From positions 1-64,000 of the forward strand of contig JBOGLA010000026.1 in NCBI GenBank assembly GCA_050746185.1: a stretch of 64,000 nucleotides of DNA, read 5' to 3'. Shown here piece after piece: positions 7,703-17,018 of the stretch. The position numbers were made by a program, and so were the translations under genes. Source of the stretch: PALSA-188 sp050746185 (GTDB lineage Bacteria > Acidobacteriota > Terriglobia > Terriglobales > Acidobacteriaceae). The notes under the pieces were generated by a model. That model was given only the letters and a program-made list of their open reading frames with translations, was not told the origin of the DNA and did not search any database. Every line of letters begins with the position of its first letter. Position 1 is the first letter of the stretch.

Positions 7703-9172
7703 TTATTTGAGGCTTTCCACGTACGCAATCAATGCTTTCACGTCGTCCGGCGGAAAATCGACCGGGGGCATGCCGCCAGCTGTCATTTTCGCAGTGGGAT
7801 GTTTGAAAAGTTCAGCTACTTGATCAGAGGAAAGCTTCGCGGATAGGCCAACAAGCGCTGGGGCGGCCGCAGTACCAATTCCTCCATCCCCATGGCACGC
7901 GTTGCATGAGTGGGCCTCGAACACTATCTTGCCTCTCGCTGCCAGAGGATCTTGCAGCGCCACATTCGCTGCGGCAAGGGATGCAGAAGACAACTCGGGC
8001 TCAAACGGCCGGCTGGCGTATTCAGCCTCTTCGGCTTTCTGCTTTGTCAATTGTTGAGCGACTCCGGGGTCGTGCGTGTCCAAATACTGACTTCGCAGAC
8101 CAAGACCCACGAGCGCAAACACCACGAATGCGTATGCTCCCATAGCTATCGGACGCTTCCAGGGACGCCGTTCGACGCTGCGATCCAGAAAAGGAACCGC
8201 GATGATGGCCAGAACCACAAGCGCCGGAATTACTAGGACGCCGATGACGGCGGCCGAGCCATGCCAGTATTTGAGCCATTGAAATATGGGAAGGTAATAC
8301 CATTCCGGCCGCGGAACGTATTGTGCGTCTGCCGGATTCGCGGGTGGTCCTAGTCTCATTGGGGAGAAAAAGGACAGCAAGCCGAGTCCCATAATTAGCA
8401 ACGCTGTTAGCGAGAGGTCCATTAGCACCTGGCGCGGATAGAACGGCTCTGTCTTCTGTTTTGGGTGATACGGATCTTCGCTGACCGGACCCGCGGCGCC
8501 AGCCTTGCGGAAGAGAAAAATGTGCGAGGCCAAAAGTCCAAAAATTAACGCTGGAACGAAGAACACATGGGCCACAAAAAACCGCGAGATGGTTAGTGTC
8601 CCCATCTCGGTGCCGCCGCGCATAAGGCGTTTGATGCTTTCGCCGATCCATGGGACTTCGCTGACAGCGTTGGTCCCGACCGCTGTTGCAAAGTAAGCTC
8701 GCTGATCCCAGGGAAGCAGGTAGCCGGTAAAGGCCATTGCCAGAACCAAGCCGAAAAGGACGCATCCAGAAAGCCAAAGGATCTCGCGACACCCTTTGTA
8801 CGCACCATAGATATATGTTTGCGACAAGTGCAAAAACAGGACGATAACCATCGCGCTCGCCCCGTAGGCATGGAGACTGCGTAAGAAAGACCCAGCCGTA
8901 ACTGCCTTCGTTATGTACGCGACGGTGGTATGCGCGTGATCGGCCGAGGGAACGTAATAAAGAGCAAGGAATATCCCTGTGATGACCTGGGAAATGAAAA
9001 TGAATAACAGTCCTGAGCCGAAGATGTAAGCGAAGCGTGCACCGCCGGGAATCGGCTCGTCGAGAGTGATTCGAAGCAGGTCATCCAGGCCTGTGCGATG
9101 GTTGAGCCATGCCCGAAATCCCGTTCGCGCTGGTGGCGCTGAATCAGGATCGCCTTGCCGTGCCGAATGCAT
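7703..9172 (-). CDS. cytochrome b (b6f-like) fused to a C-terminal cytochrome c domain
   Basis: A 489-residue quinol-oxidising subunit of a cytochrome bc complex. The haem b ligands are H101/H115 and H202/H217, that is 13 and 14 residues between the pairs, the b6f-style spacing. The Qo-site PEWY motif is at 289-292. Eight or so membrane helices run to about residue 360. The last about 80 residues form a cytochrome c domain with CNACH (423-427) and a candidate Met ligand in GGMPPVDF. It is the last gene of a minus-strand operon after the small cytochrome c and the Rieske protein. The complex would pass electrons from menaquinol to periplasmic acceptors. Single-chain cyt b plus cyt c fusions occur in several phyla. 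Confidence 0.95.
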   Translation of the reverse strand: MHSARQGDPDSAPPARTGFRAWLNHRTGLDDLLRITLDEPIPGGARFAYIFGSGLLFIFISQVITGIFLALYYVPSADHAHTTVAYITKAVTAGSFLRSLHAYGASAMVIVLFLHLSQTYIYGAYKGCREILWLSGCVLFGLVLAMAFTGYLLPWDQRAYFATAVGTNAVSEVPWIGESIKRLMRGGTEMGTLTISRFFVAHVFFVPALIFGLLASHIFLFRKAGAAGPVSEDPYHPKQKTEPFYPRQVLMDLSLTALLIMGLGLLSFFSPMRLGPPANPADAQYVPRPEWYYLPIFQWLKYWHGSAAVIGVLVIPALVVLAIIAVPFLDRSVERRPWKRPIAMGAYAFVVFALVGLGLRSQYLDTHDPGVAQQLTKQKAEEAEYASRPFEPELSSASLAAANVALQDPLAARGKIVFEAHSCNACHGDGGIGTAAAPALVGLSAKLSSDQVAELFKHPTAKMTAGGMPPVDFPPDDVKALIAYVESLK

Positions 9173-9230
9173 TCCTCTCGAATTCCCTTCCCTGCGGTGG
9201 CTATAGCCGTAACTTCCCTAACGGGGCTTC

Positions 9231-9800
9231 CTAACCGATGATTTCCTTGTCGGGGACAAGTTGCCGGAAATATTGGAATTGAACCTCCAATTGTCCATCC
9301 TGAACCGAGGTTTCAAGGGTATCCATGCCCCGTCGGGAAGGACCACTTACCCGAGCTCCGTCCGGCGAATAAACGGCGCCGTGGCACGGGCAGATGAACT
9401 GGCGCTTTTCCTTACTCCACGGAACCGTGCAGCCCAGGTGCGGGCAGACTGAGCTGAGGACGGATATCTTGCCCTCGCTGTCTTTTGTTACATAGACAGC
9501 CTTTTCAGATATCGTCTTGCGCCAGCCATCCACTTGCTCAATGTGAATGGTTTTCAATACCGGATCAGTCAAGGACGAAAATTCGGTGACGTCTCCCACC
9601 GGCGAGCTCTTAAGCTCAGTCGTGCGGCGCAGCAGGGGAAAGAGCGTGAAGCGCACCAACGGCACCGAAAGCAAAGCGGTCACGAAAACGGATCCCAATC
9701 CCACCAACACACCGAGAAATGATCGCCTGTTTTCGAGAGTCGCTTCAGGTTGTGAAGGGTCGGGGTCCGCGTTTTCGGGGTGTCCCGGGGATTCAGACAC
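9231..9800 (-). CDS. Rieske iron-sulfur protein of bc complex
   Basis: The [2Fe-2S] subunit of the bc complex, about 189 residues. An N-terminal NRRSFLGVLVGLGS segment resembles a twin-arginine signal/anchor, followed by one membrane helix. The cluster-binding boxes are CPHLGC and CPCHGA, with both Cys and both His ligands present and the extra disulfide cysteines. The longest frame starts with a TTG at 9812, but that codon lies in the GGAGGAG ribosome binding site, so I prefer the GTG at 9800. The gene sits between the cytochrome c and cytochrome b genes on the same strand, 47 and 58 bases from its neighbours. Confidence 0.93.
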   Translation of the reverse strand: MSESPGHPENADPDPSQPEATLENRRSFLGVLVGLGSVFVTALLSVPLVRFTLFPLLRRTTELKSSPVGDVTEFSSLTDPVLKTIHIEQVDGWRKTISEKAVYVTKDSEGKISVLSSVCPHLGCTVPWSKEKRQFICPCHGAVYSPDGARVSGPSRRGMDTLETSVQDGQLEVQFQYFRQLVPDKEIIG

Positions 9801-9847
9801 GCACTCCTCCAATCGTAAGAGGTTGGTAAGACATCGCGATATGAATT

Positions 9848-10177
9848 CTACTTCTTTGGAAGCGCCCGGATGTAAGCTACCAATTTCGCTACGCCCTCTG
9901 GATGAATCTTCGCGCGGAAGGCAGGCATTTTCCCTTTGCCCTTGGTAATTACTTCGGCCAGGGCCGCATCGCTTTGCTTCTGCACTTCATCGGAGCGCAG
10001 GTCCTTCGCGTGCAACGCCTTGCCGGTTGCGCTATCGCCACTGCCATTCTCGGAGTGACACAGAACGCAGTTCGTCTTAAAAATCTTCGCGGCGTCGGAC
10101 TGAGCGTATACCGCCGCCGGCAAGACAATACAACATGAAAAGGCAAATCGAATAAAACGCGGAACCAGGTTTCGCAT
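9848..10177 (-). CDS. small class I cytochrome c
   Basis: A 109-residue exported cytochrome c: signal peptide to AVYAQ (about residue 26), haem site CVLCH (C37, C40, H41) and candidate Met ligand in KGKGKMPAF. The ribosome binding site AAGGAGG is strong. As first gene of the Rieske/cytochrome b operon it is probably the mobile or bound electron carrier of this complex. Annotated homologues are often just called cytochrome c or cytochrome c6-like. Confidence 0.92.
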   Translation of the reverse strand: MRNLVPRFIRFAFSCCIVLPAAVYAQSDAAKIFKTNCVLCHSENGSGDSATGKALHAKDLRSDEVQKQSDAALAEVITKGKGKMPAFRAKIHPEGVAKLVAYIRALPKK

Positions 10178-10330
10178 TATGCCTCCTTAAAATGTTTTGA
10201 GAGCGCTCGACACGGCCGAATCTTCTCGATTGATTGCAGACTCTGATCCAACCCGATGTCGCATCTCTTTCCGGCGAAGAGTTTACCGTATTCCGCGAGC
10301 TCAGAAAACAAAGCGCTACACGTACCCTGC

Positions 10331-12382
10331 CTATTTCCCAGCGGCGGCTTCCACCAATTCGCCGATGGACGGCGCGATCATGATCAGCACCTGCGCCTTA
10401 GGTTGGGAGGCTTGTCGTACGAAAGCAAGGTGCTGAGTTTTCCAGTCGTCGGATGCGCGTTCTCCACGATAAAGATAATCCAGGGCTTGTATTCCCGTTT
10501 CAGCGAGTCCGCTCAGGTCTTGCGAAACCGGGATCACCTCCTTCAGTAAAAATGACTGCGCCTCAAGCGGCTGAAGATTTTGCTGATTGTCGCGCCATGA
10601 AAACAACAGCGAGCGTATCTCCTGTGTATCCTCAGGAGTCGCCTGACCGGCAATGAAAGCATCCACCAGATCGGAGAAACGCCGCGCCACGGAACTCTCG
10701 GGCCGCGCGGCATCAATCAAGCGATTCAGGGGCATAGCGCTGGTGGGCTCGACCGGACTTGTTCTGCCGCGGGTGTAGCCTTTCACCGGTTCCACGACAT
10801 CAGCCAGCACGCGCAACGGGGCAATATCGGTATCATCGGAACCTGCGATGCGGCGAAGCATCGGGAAATAACTGGAATTATGTGTCAGCCCCAGCCAGTC
10901 CAAATCGCGGCTGACTTCATCGAGCCGCTCATACATCGCGTTCACATCCCGCGTTGACTGCGGAGACCAAAGTCTCTCTGCAATAGCAGCCATACGAGGC
11001 CATATCCGCGAATCGATGTTCTCCGGCGAAACGTATTCCGACCACATGCAGGCTTCTCCGCCAAGAATTTGCCGTTTCTGCTGGGGAGTCAGGTCCGCAG
11101 CCCCGTCCCCTAAAGGGTCCACCGCATAATGTTGCGAGGCGGGCTGCCCCAAGTCGAGGTAATAGCCGGAGGACAGCAAGCCGCGATAGCCCTGTTTCGC
11201 TGCATCCGCCAACGAAGCCGAGCCGCGCCAGGACTGAATCACAATGTCCTTTGGCAGATCAGGGCGCAGGATTTCGTCCCAACCTTCCATTGTCTTGCCA
11301 TGTTTCGCAACAATTTTCTGGACTCGCGTATTGAAGTACGCCTGCAAATCCGCGTCGGTTTTCAGGCCATGCGCGTGCATGAACTTTTGGATTTTCGGAT
11401 TAGCGTCCCACTGTTTTCCATTTACCTCGTCGCCGCCGATATGAAAGAACTTGTCGGGAAACAATTTCGCCATCTCGCCGATGAATTTGTTCAAAAATTT
11501 GTAAGTGTGTTCTGCCGTGGGATCCATGGCGGGATCGAACACTCCCCAGTGCCGCTCAATTGAATATGGACCCGGCGCGCTGGCGAGTTTGGGATAGCCG
11601 ACAAACCAGGCCGTACTGTGCCCCGGCATGTCGAACTCCGGCACGACGCGTATGCCGCGATCGTGGGCATAGGCAATCAGGTCGCGAATCTGCTCTTGCG
11701 TGTAATAGAGACCGTCCGAACCCATTTCCTGAAGTTTAGGGAACTTCTTGCTTTCGACGCGAAAGCCCTGATTGTCGGAGAGGTGCCAGTGAAAAACGTT
11801 CAGTTTTACCGCGGCCATTCCGTCCAGATTACGTTTCAGAACATTGATCGGAGTGAAATGCCGGCTCGAATCAATCATCAATCCGCGCCAGGGAAAGCGA
11901 GGCTGATCATGAATGGTTATAACGGGAACATCGAAGCCGTTCCGGCCGGTTTTGACCAACTGGAGGAACGTCTCCAACCCATGCATTACGCCGAGAGTCG
12001 TCGGCGCGTCGAGCTTCGCCCCAGAAGAGGTAACGACCAGCGAATAGGACTCATCTTCTCCCAACTCCATAACGGCTTTCGCCTCATGGTCGGCATGCAC
12101 AACGAGAAACGCCTTGGCCGCGTCGGTGACTTTCATGTCCAATGGAAGCATGCCCGTTTGCCGGCGAAGATCGTCGAGGAAGCGGTCCATCGCCCGTTTC
12201 AGCATGGGGTCGGAATGGCCGGATATACCCACCGAAAAGGATGGATCAATTAATAGCTCGCCCTCTCCCAATTTTACCGTCGAAGGCATTGGCATAAGGG
12301 GAGGGTTCGGAGGCGTGGATACCTGCGAAAACATGGGCTGAAAGATCAAACTCGCCATCAGAAAAACGAAGATCGATTTCAC
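10331..12382 (-). CDS. beta-N-acetylhexosaminidase, GH20
   Basis: A 683-residue exported glycoside hydrolase of family 20, removing terminal beta-linked N-acetylhexosamine from chitin- or peptidoglycan-derived or glycan substrates. Parts: signal peptide (first 20 residues), N-terminal GH20b-like domain (about 30-160), then the TIM barrel with RGLMIDSSRHF, NVFHWHLSDNQGFR and the catalytic pair in HIGGDE (D318, E319), where Asp positions the 2-acetamido group and Glu is the acid. A C-terminal helical region follows. The GTG start has GGGAGG just upstream. The gene stands alone between the bc operon and a divergent CBS gene; likely periplasmic or outer-membrane. Confidence 0.93.
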   Translation of the reverse strand: MKSIFVFLMASLIFQPMFSQVSTPPNPPLMPMPSTVKLGEGELLIDPSFSVGISGHSDPMLKRAMDRFLDDLRRQTGMLPLDMKVTDAAKAFLVVHADHEAKAVMELGEDESYSLVVTSSGAKLDAPTTLGVMHGLETFLQLVKTGRNGFDVPVITIHDQPRFPWRGLMIDSSRHFTPINVLKRNLDGMAAVKLNVFHWHLSDNQGFRVESKKFPKLQEMGSDGLYYTQEQIRDLIAYAHDRGIRVVPEFDMPGHSTAWFVGYPKLASAPGPYSIERHWGVFDPAMDPTAEHTYKFLNKFIGEMAKLFPDKFFHIGGDEVNGKQWDANPKIQKFMHAHGLKTDADLQAYFNTRVQKIVAKHGKTMEGWDEILRPDLPKDIVIQSWRGSASLADAAKQGYRGLLSSGYYLDLGQPASQHYAVDPLGDGAADLTPQQKRQILGGEACMWSEYVSPENIDSRIWPRMAAIAERLWSPQSTRDVNAMYERLDEVSRDLDWLGLTHNSSYFPMLRRIAGSDDTDIAPLRVLADVVEPVKGYTRGRTSPVEPTSAMPLNRLIDAARPESSVARRFSDLVDAFIAGQATPEDTQEIRSLLFSWRDNQQNLQPLEAQSFLLKEVIPVSQDLSGLAETGIQALDYLYRGERASDDWKTQHLAFVRQASQPKAQVLIMIAPSIGELVEAAAGK

Positions 12383-12579
12383 GCGCCTCCCTCGGACAAG
12401 CTCATGATTAAAGCCTTAAATTCCTCGCGTGATCATACAGTGCCCATGGCGGCAATTTCCAAACATCGCAATCCTTTCACGCCACTTTCCGACGCCAATC
12501 CCTGAACCGCAGGTCGAAAATACGAGAAATTCCGGGTTTTCTATTGACACTTGCTTCTTCTCAGAACATTCTCAATTCA

Positions 12580-13821
12580 ATGACCACGCTCGCCCTTACC
12601 GAAGTGTTGGGGCTTCCCGTATATGACACTACGGGGGCGCGATGTGGGCGCGTGCACGAAATGGCCATGCAGCCGCAGGAGGACCGAAATCATGTCTCCA
12701 TCTTGATTGTCCGGACGAAATCCGGTGACCGCATCGTGCCGTTCAGTTCGGTTTCGGAAATTAATGGACAGATCCGCGCCGCAACCGCGTCATCTTCCTG
12801 GCAGTCCGCCGATGGATCAGAAGGCATGTTTCTGCTGGCGCGAGATTTGTTGGACCAGCAGATCATTGACGTTTTTGGCCGGAAGGTCGTGCGCGTCAAC
12901 GATGTGGACATGCACCAGGAACCCCATACCGAGCACCCCTACCTTAAAGTGGGCTCGGTTGATGTGGGCGCGCGCGGAGCGATCCGGCGCCTGCTAAAGG
13001 GCGTGGTCCCCGCCGCGGCGTTGCGTGCATTGCTTGCGCAGATCCCCCCCCGAACCATTCCATGGGAATTCGTTGACGTAATCGAAACCGATCCAGCCCG
13101 GCGGGTGAAGCTGAAAATCTCGAACGAGCGCCTGGCCAAACTGCACCCTGCCGATATTGCCGACATTGTTGAGGAACTCGCTCCCAGCGAGCGCTCGGCT
13201 GTTTTCGAGACTCTGGATGAGGGAGTCGCCGCGGAAGCCCTCGAGGAAATCAGTCCCAGGGTGCAAAAGTCTATTGTGGAGTCGCTCGAATCCGAGCGTG
13301 CGGCCGAAATAGTAGAAGAAATGAACCCTGACGCCGCCGCCGACCTGCTGGCCGATCTCACCGAGGAGCACAGCTCCGAAATTCTTCAGGAAATGGCGCC
13401 GGAGGAGCGCAAGGAGATGGTCGAACTCCTGGAGTTCGGCGAAAACACCGCCGCGGGCCGCATGAACACCGAGTATCTGGCGCTGAAAGTGGATTCAGCC
13501 GTTCATGACGCGGTCGAAGCCTTGCGCGGTTTTGAGGGAGGAATCGAGACGGTGAGCACCATCTACCTCACGGATTCTCGCGGAACCCTGGCCGGCGCCG
13601 TACCCCTGGCAAAAATCGTACTCGCGTCGCAGGACACTCCATTGCTCTCGCTTACTCGAGAACCCTTGATTTCCTGCACTGAAAGAGCGCGCGAAAAGGA
13701 AGTAGCGGAGTTGTTCGACAAATACAATCTGCTGACCCTGCCGGTGGTAAACCACGAAAAGAAATTGACCGGAGTGATTACGTCCGACGATGTAATCAGC
13801 ATGCTGCGCGCCCAACTGTAA
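12580..13821 (+). CDS. MgtE N-domain and CBS-pair protein with PRC-like N-terminus
   Basis: A 413-residue soluble protein. Residues about 5-150 resemble two PRC-barrel-like segments (LGLPVYDTTGARCGRVHEM; LDQQIIDVFGRKVVRVNDV). Residues about 190-290 are an MgtE N-terminal superhelical domain with its repeated LHPADIADIVEEL-type helices. Two CBS domains close the protein (about 290-413; VNHEKKLTGVITSDDVISML). The membrane channel part of MgtE is absent. In related genomes such proteins sit beside Nramp-type or MgtE-type transporters; none is adjacent here. A divalent-cation-sensing regulatory role is inference. I start at the ATG at 12580 rather than the upstream TTG. Confidence 0.85.
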   Translation: MTTLALTEVLGLPVYDTTGARCGRVHEMAMQPQEDRNHVSILIVRTKSGDRIVPFSSVSEINGQIRAATASSSWQSADGSEGMFLLARDLLDQQIIDVFGRKVVRVNDVDMHQEPHTEHPYLKVGSVDVGARGAIRRLLKGVVPAAALRALLAQIPPRTIPWEFVDVIETDPARRVKLKISNERLAKLHPADIADIVEELAPSERSAVFETLDEGVAAEALEEISPRVQKSIVESLESERAAEIVEEMNPDAAADLLADLTEEHSSEILQEMAPEERKEMVELLEFGENTAAGRMNTEYLALKVDSAVHDAVEALRGFEGGIETVSTIYLTDSRGTLAGAVPLAKIVLASQDTPLLSLTREPLISCTERAREKEVAELFDKYNLLTLPVVNHEKKLTGVITSDDVISMLRAQL

Positions 13822-13851
13822 GGAATGACTTCTAGGGAAGGGCCCCCGGCC

Positions 13852-14184
13852 TTATGCCAAGTGCTTGTCTAAAGCCTGTTGGATGGCTTCCTTCGGCCTG
13901 TAACCCACGAGTTGCTCGACAACCTGGCCGCCTTTGAAAACCAATAAGGTGGGAATGCCGGTAACTTTGTAGCGCATGGGAGTGGCGCTGTTACGGTCCA
14001 CGTCCATCTTGCCGATCTTGATTTTGCCTTGATAGTGTTGCGCCAGCTCTTCCACGATAGGAGCAATCGCCCGGCATGGCCCACACCATGTCGCCCAGAA
14101 ATCCACCAGGACCGGAGTCTCAGATTTCAATACGTCCTGATCGAAATTCGCGTCGTTCACCTCGATAATTCCGTTGCCTGCCAT
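13852..14184 (-). CDS. trxA: thioredoxin
   Basis: A 110-residue classical thioredoxin with active site WCGPC (C34, C37), the conserved cis-proline in GIPTLL (P78) and the buried Asp in LVDFWATW. No signal peptide, so cytoplasmic; reduced by thioredoxin reductase and reducing protein disulfides. Good GGGAGG ribosome binding site. It converges with the CBS gene 30 bases away. Confidence 0.96.
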   Translation of the reverse strand: MAGNGIIEVNDANFDQDVLKSETPVLVDFWATWCGPCRAIAPIVEELAQHYQGKIKIGKMDVDRNSATPMRYKVTGIPTLLVFKGGQVVEQLVGYRPKEAIQQALDKHLA

Positions 14185-14362
14185 TGTTCCTCCCGTAACT
14201 ATCTCACAGAGACAACCCGAAGCGGCTGCTCCTGTAGTGTGAAGTCTATCAATTTAGCACTAGGTATTTGATGCGGAAAGCACCGATAAGTCGCACATAA
14301 GTCACGGACCGATTGACTTCTGTTTATGTGGCCAGCCTGGCAATGTTGGAACCGGGCGGCCC

Positions 14363-14408
14363 AAAAAAAATTAACGGGCCTCCTGACTCGTTTAAGTCAG
14401 GAGGCCCG
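14363..14408 (-). terminator. strong intrinsic terminator on the minus strand
   Basis: A perfect 14 bp stem, CGGGCCTCCTGACT (14375-14388) with AGTCAGGAGGCCCG (14395-14408), is followed on the minus strand by TTAA and eight T (complement of the A-run 14363-14370). It lies downstream of the VapC-like gene and would end that transcript before trxA. The rest of the gap 14185-14541 shows nothing else recognisable. Confidence 0.8.
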
Positions 14409-14541
14409 GGCAGCCCTCCCCCAGAACTGCTCAAAGACAAGGTATCGCGTACTTAAATTTATGTGAATGGCACGTGGGTGCCAGAATCAACCACAAACGT
14501 GCCAGGCGTTCATCAGTTCGTAACATTGAGAAACGGGTGGC

Positions 14542-14973
14542 TCAAGGCTTGGCGGCTTTCAATGGATTGACCACAAGTACCGGACCATACCTCCGGCCAT
14601 CCGAGAGATCTTCCGAATACAGTACGGCGGCGTTTGAGCTTTCGGCAGCCTGAAGAATCAGAGCATCCCAAAAAGAAATTTTGTAGCGTGCTTCTATCTC
14701 GAGGGCTTGAATGATCGCCTCCGGGGTGTTAACCACAACTTCCCAATTTAGATAATCCTGAATCAGCCATCGAAGTTCGTCCGCCGGAAGCGGGCTGGCC
14801 ACTTTGCGGCGCAGATTGACGCACAGTTCCTGAAGGACTTGTGTGCTAAGAACTCCCTGTCCTGAGTTCCACATCTGTTGCACCAGTTGGCGGGCGCGGC
14901 TGTGCTTTATTCCGGAGTTCGGATCATGAGCGTAGATCAAAATATTGGTATCAATGAAATACTTTTCAGACAT
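14542..14973 (-). CDS. PIN-domain toxin (VapC-like)
   Basis: A 143-residue PIN-domain ribonuclease, the likely toxin of a type II toxin-antitoxin pair. The acidic metal-binding residues are visible: D8 (FIDTNILIYA), E49 (QELC), D103 (FWDALIL) and the SEDLSDG segment near 120-125. It follows the small helix-rich gene at 14989-15222, fifteen bases away on the same strand, and a strong terminator follows it. Confidence 0.9.
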   Translation of the reverse strand: MSEKYFIDTNILIYAHDPNSGIKHSRARQLVQQMWNSGQGVLSTQVLQELCVNLRRKVASPLPADELRWLIQDYLNWEVVVNTPEAIIQALEIEARYKISFWDALILQAAESSNAAVLYSEDLSDGRRYGPVLVVNPLKAAKP

Positions 14974-14988
14974 TAGTTTGCCGAATGA

Positions 14989-15222
14989 TTAACGCTCATG
15001 GAGCTCATCGCGGGATTTGGGACGCGTCCAACGGATATTTAACCCTGTCTGGAGCCGCTCCAGTGCTCGTTTTCTGGCTCGTTCATAAGTCTTTCTCTCG
15101 TTCACTATCTTTTCCAAGCGTGCCGCCAGTAAGGCACTAAGGGAGGTTCCCTCTTCGGCCGCGAGTATTCGAGCTTCGCGCAACAGGGATGCGTCCATCT
15201 TGAGCGTGATGTTTGTTTTCAT
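14989..15222 (-). CDS. antitoxin-like ribbon-helix-helix protein
   Basis: A 77-residue protein, N-terminal ribbon-helix-helix-like (MKTNITLKMDASLLREARIL then EGTSLSALLAARLEKIV) with a basic C-terminal tail expected to bind the PIN toxin. I start at the ATG at 15222, where the ribbon strand begins, rather than at 15234. Gene order antitoxin then toxin with short spacing is typical of VapBC-like pairs. Confidence 0.8.
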   Translation of the reverse strand: MKTNITLKMDASLLREARILAAEEGTSLSALLAARLEKIVNERKTYERARKRALERLQTGLNIRWTRPKSRDELHER

Positions 15223-15281
15223 AAATTCGCACACAATCAGGTGCAGCGCGATTTTACGTGCAACCCAGATCCAGTGTCAAT

Positions 15282-16277
15282 TTAGTTGATCAACCGCTTT
15301 GCAATCGCACAATACAAATCCACCGCATCATTCAACTGCGCTTTCTCGACGTACTCATCCTCCGTGTGCGCCAGGTGGATGGATCCCGGCCCCACCAGCA
15401 ATGGCTGTCCCCAGTTGCTTAACGACGGGATATCAGTCGTAAACGCAGCAACCATGGTGGGCAAGTCACTCAATGTGCGGAGCCGCGTGAACGGAATTTC
15501 CAACGTGAAATCGGCGTGGGCCAGACCATGGACGGTTTTCTCGACGTCAGCGCGCAATTTTTCAGAAGGCCCAATCAGGCGGTACAGCAACTGGGCCCGG
15601 GCTTTATCAGGAATGACATTCGGGGCACGGCCGCCTTCTATGATTCCGATATTCAGTGTGCAGTCGCCAGCCTCCTCATTGGTGGGAAGCTTCATCGCCC
15701 GCAAACGGCTGAGAGCCTCAACGAGCTTGTCAATCGCCGACTCGCCCAGTTCTGGATACGCCGAGTGTGCCATTCGCCCGCGCGCTGTCAACTCAACCCG
15801 CAATGCCCCCTTCGATGCCGAGGCAATCCGGTTATCCGTGGGCTCTCCGTTAATCAGAAACTTACATCCCGGGGGGCTCAGATTGGCGACTCTCGCTCCC
15901 AGGCTGTCTCGCTCTTCGCCTACCAGGAACAATAGTCCGACGCCGACATTTTCGTTGCGCAGCCGCTCCGCCGCGATGATCTGGGATGCGATAATCCCCT
16001 TCGCGTCGCACGAGCCGCGGCCATATACTCGCGTCGCGTCCTCCGATGAGGCAATAAACGGAGGCACGGTATCCATGTGCGTGGAAAAAACTACGTCGGG
16101 ATTAGGGAGGTTGCGGGGGATTGCATAGATATTGCAGCGCTCTCCTTCCGCCACGGTCTTGGTGGATTCGTAGCCGAGCCGCAATAGCTCGTTGTGAAGA
16201 AAATCGCCGACATGGGCCTCATTGCCGGAGATGGATTCGATATCTACGAGCTGGCGCGTGAGGGAGACGACATCCAT
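15282..16277 (-). CDS. M20-family metallopeptidase (ArgE/DapE type)
   Basis: A 331-residue amidohydrolase of the M20 family. Metal ligand motifs are all visible: STHMDTVPP (His, Asp), GRGSCDAKG (bridging Asp), VGEERDSLG (catalytic Glu plus ligand Glu) and the late HTEDEYV (His). A dimerisation domain lies between (about 155-260). Family members remove acyl groups from amino acids or cleave dipeptides: acetylornithine, acetyl-lysine/LysW or succinyl-diaminopimelate. No biosynthetic neighbours narrow the substrate. I begin at the ATG at 16277; the longer frame from 16334 adds an unconserved N-terminus. Confidence 0.88.
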   Translation of the reverse strand: MDVVSLTRQLVDIESISGNEAHVGDFLHNELLRLGYESTKTVAEGERCNIYAIPRNLPNPDVVFSTHMDTVPPFIASSEDATRVYGRGSCDAKGIIASQIIAAERLRNENVGVGLLFLVGEERDSLGARVANLSPPGCKFLINGEPTDNRIASASKGALRVELTARGRMAHSAYPELGESAIDKLVEALSRLRAMKLPTNEEAGDCTLNIGIIEGGRAPNVIPDKARAQLLYRLIGPSEKLRADVEKTVHGLAHADFTLEIPFTRLRTLSDLPTMVAAFTTDIPSLSNWGQPLLVGPGSIHLAHTEDEYVEKAQLNDAVDLYCAIAKRLIN

Positions 16278-16351
16278 GCACAAGGATACCGCACCGCCTA
16301 AATGAATCCGAAATTCACGATATCCTGCCGGCACCGACTAAGACAAATGTC

Positions 16352-17011
16352 ATGAACGCACCATCCAGCGCCATTCGATCGTTGTTCATCCCCGGCCCCG
16401 CCGGCCGGCTCGAAGCCCTGCTAAATCAGGGAATCGGCAATGCAACTCACTCTGCCCTTGTCTGCCATCCTCATCCTTCTTACGGCGGAACTCTCCACAA
16501 TAAAGTCGTATTTCATACCATGAAGGCCCTGAACCGTTTCGGATTTCCGGTGCTGCGATTCAATTTCCGCAGCGCCGGATTGAGCGAGGGCGACCATGAC
16601 AACGGAGAAGGCGAGGCCGACGATGTCCGCGCGGCGTTGGACTGGCTGGATCGTGAATTTCATTTGCCATTGATATTCGCCGGGTTCTCTTTTGGCGCCG
16701 CGGTGGGATCGCGCGTGGCGTGTCCCGACTTCCGCGTGAAAGCGGTAATAAGCCTCGGAACCCCGGTCCTCGAAGTTGACAAACGAAATTACGATTTCAC
16801 GTTTCTTCAGCGCTGCGCCAAACCCAAGCTGTTCGTAAGCGGCGAGCACGATCAGTACGGATCGCGAGCTCAGTTGAACAAGTTGGTCGAATCGGCGCCG
16901 GAGCCAAAGCGGTTGGTGATTATCGCGGGCGCAGATCACTTTTTTGAGGGACACTTGCCGGAACTGAGAGAAGTGATCGAGGATTGGATAGAGGAATTGC
17001 TCAAAAGTTGA
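16352..17011 (+). CDS. alpha/beta hydrolase
   Basis: A 219-residue alpha/beta hydrolase of the compact CHPHP type (dienelactone-hydrolase-like). Visible: LVCHPHPSYGG near the oxyanion region, the nucleophile elbow GFSFG, Asp in SGEHDQYG and the catalytic His in GADHFFEGH. No signal peptide. Substrate unknown. It is divergent from the M20 peptidase with about 74 bases between starts. Confidence 0.88.
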   Translation: MNAPSSAIRSLFIPGPAGRLEALLNQGIGNATHSALVCHPHPSYGGTLHNKVVFHTMKALNRFGFPVLRFNFRSAGLSEGDHDNGEGEADDVRAALDWLDREFHLPLIFAGFSFGAAVGSRVACPDFRVKAVISLGTPVLEVDKRNYDFTFLQRCAKPKLFVSGEHDQYGSRAQLNKLVESAPEPKRLVIIAGADHFFEGHLPELREVIEDWIEELLKS

Positions 17012-17018
17012 GGGCGCC

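Noticed and set aside
8022..8792. 256-codon minus-strand ORF
   Set aside because: Lies in another frame of the same strand within cytochrome b; no homology.
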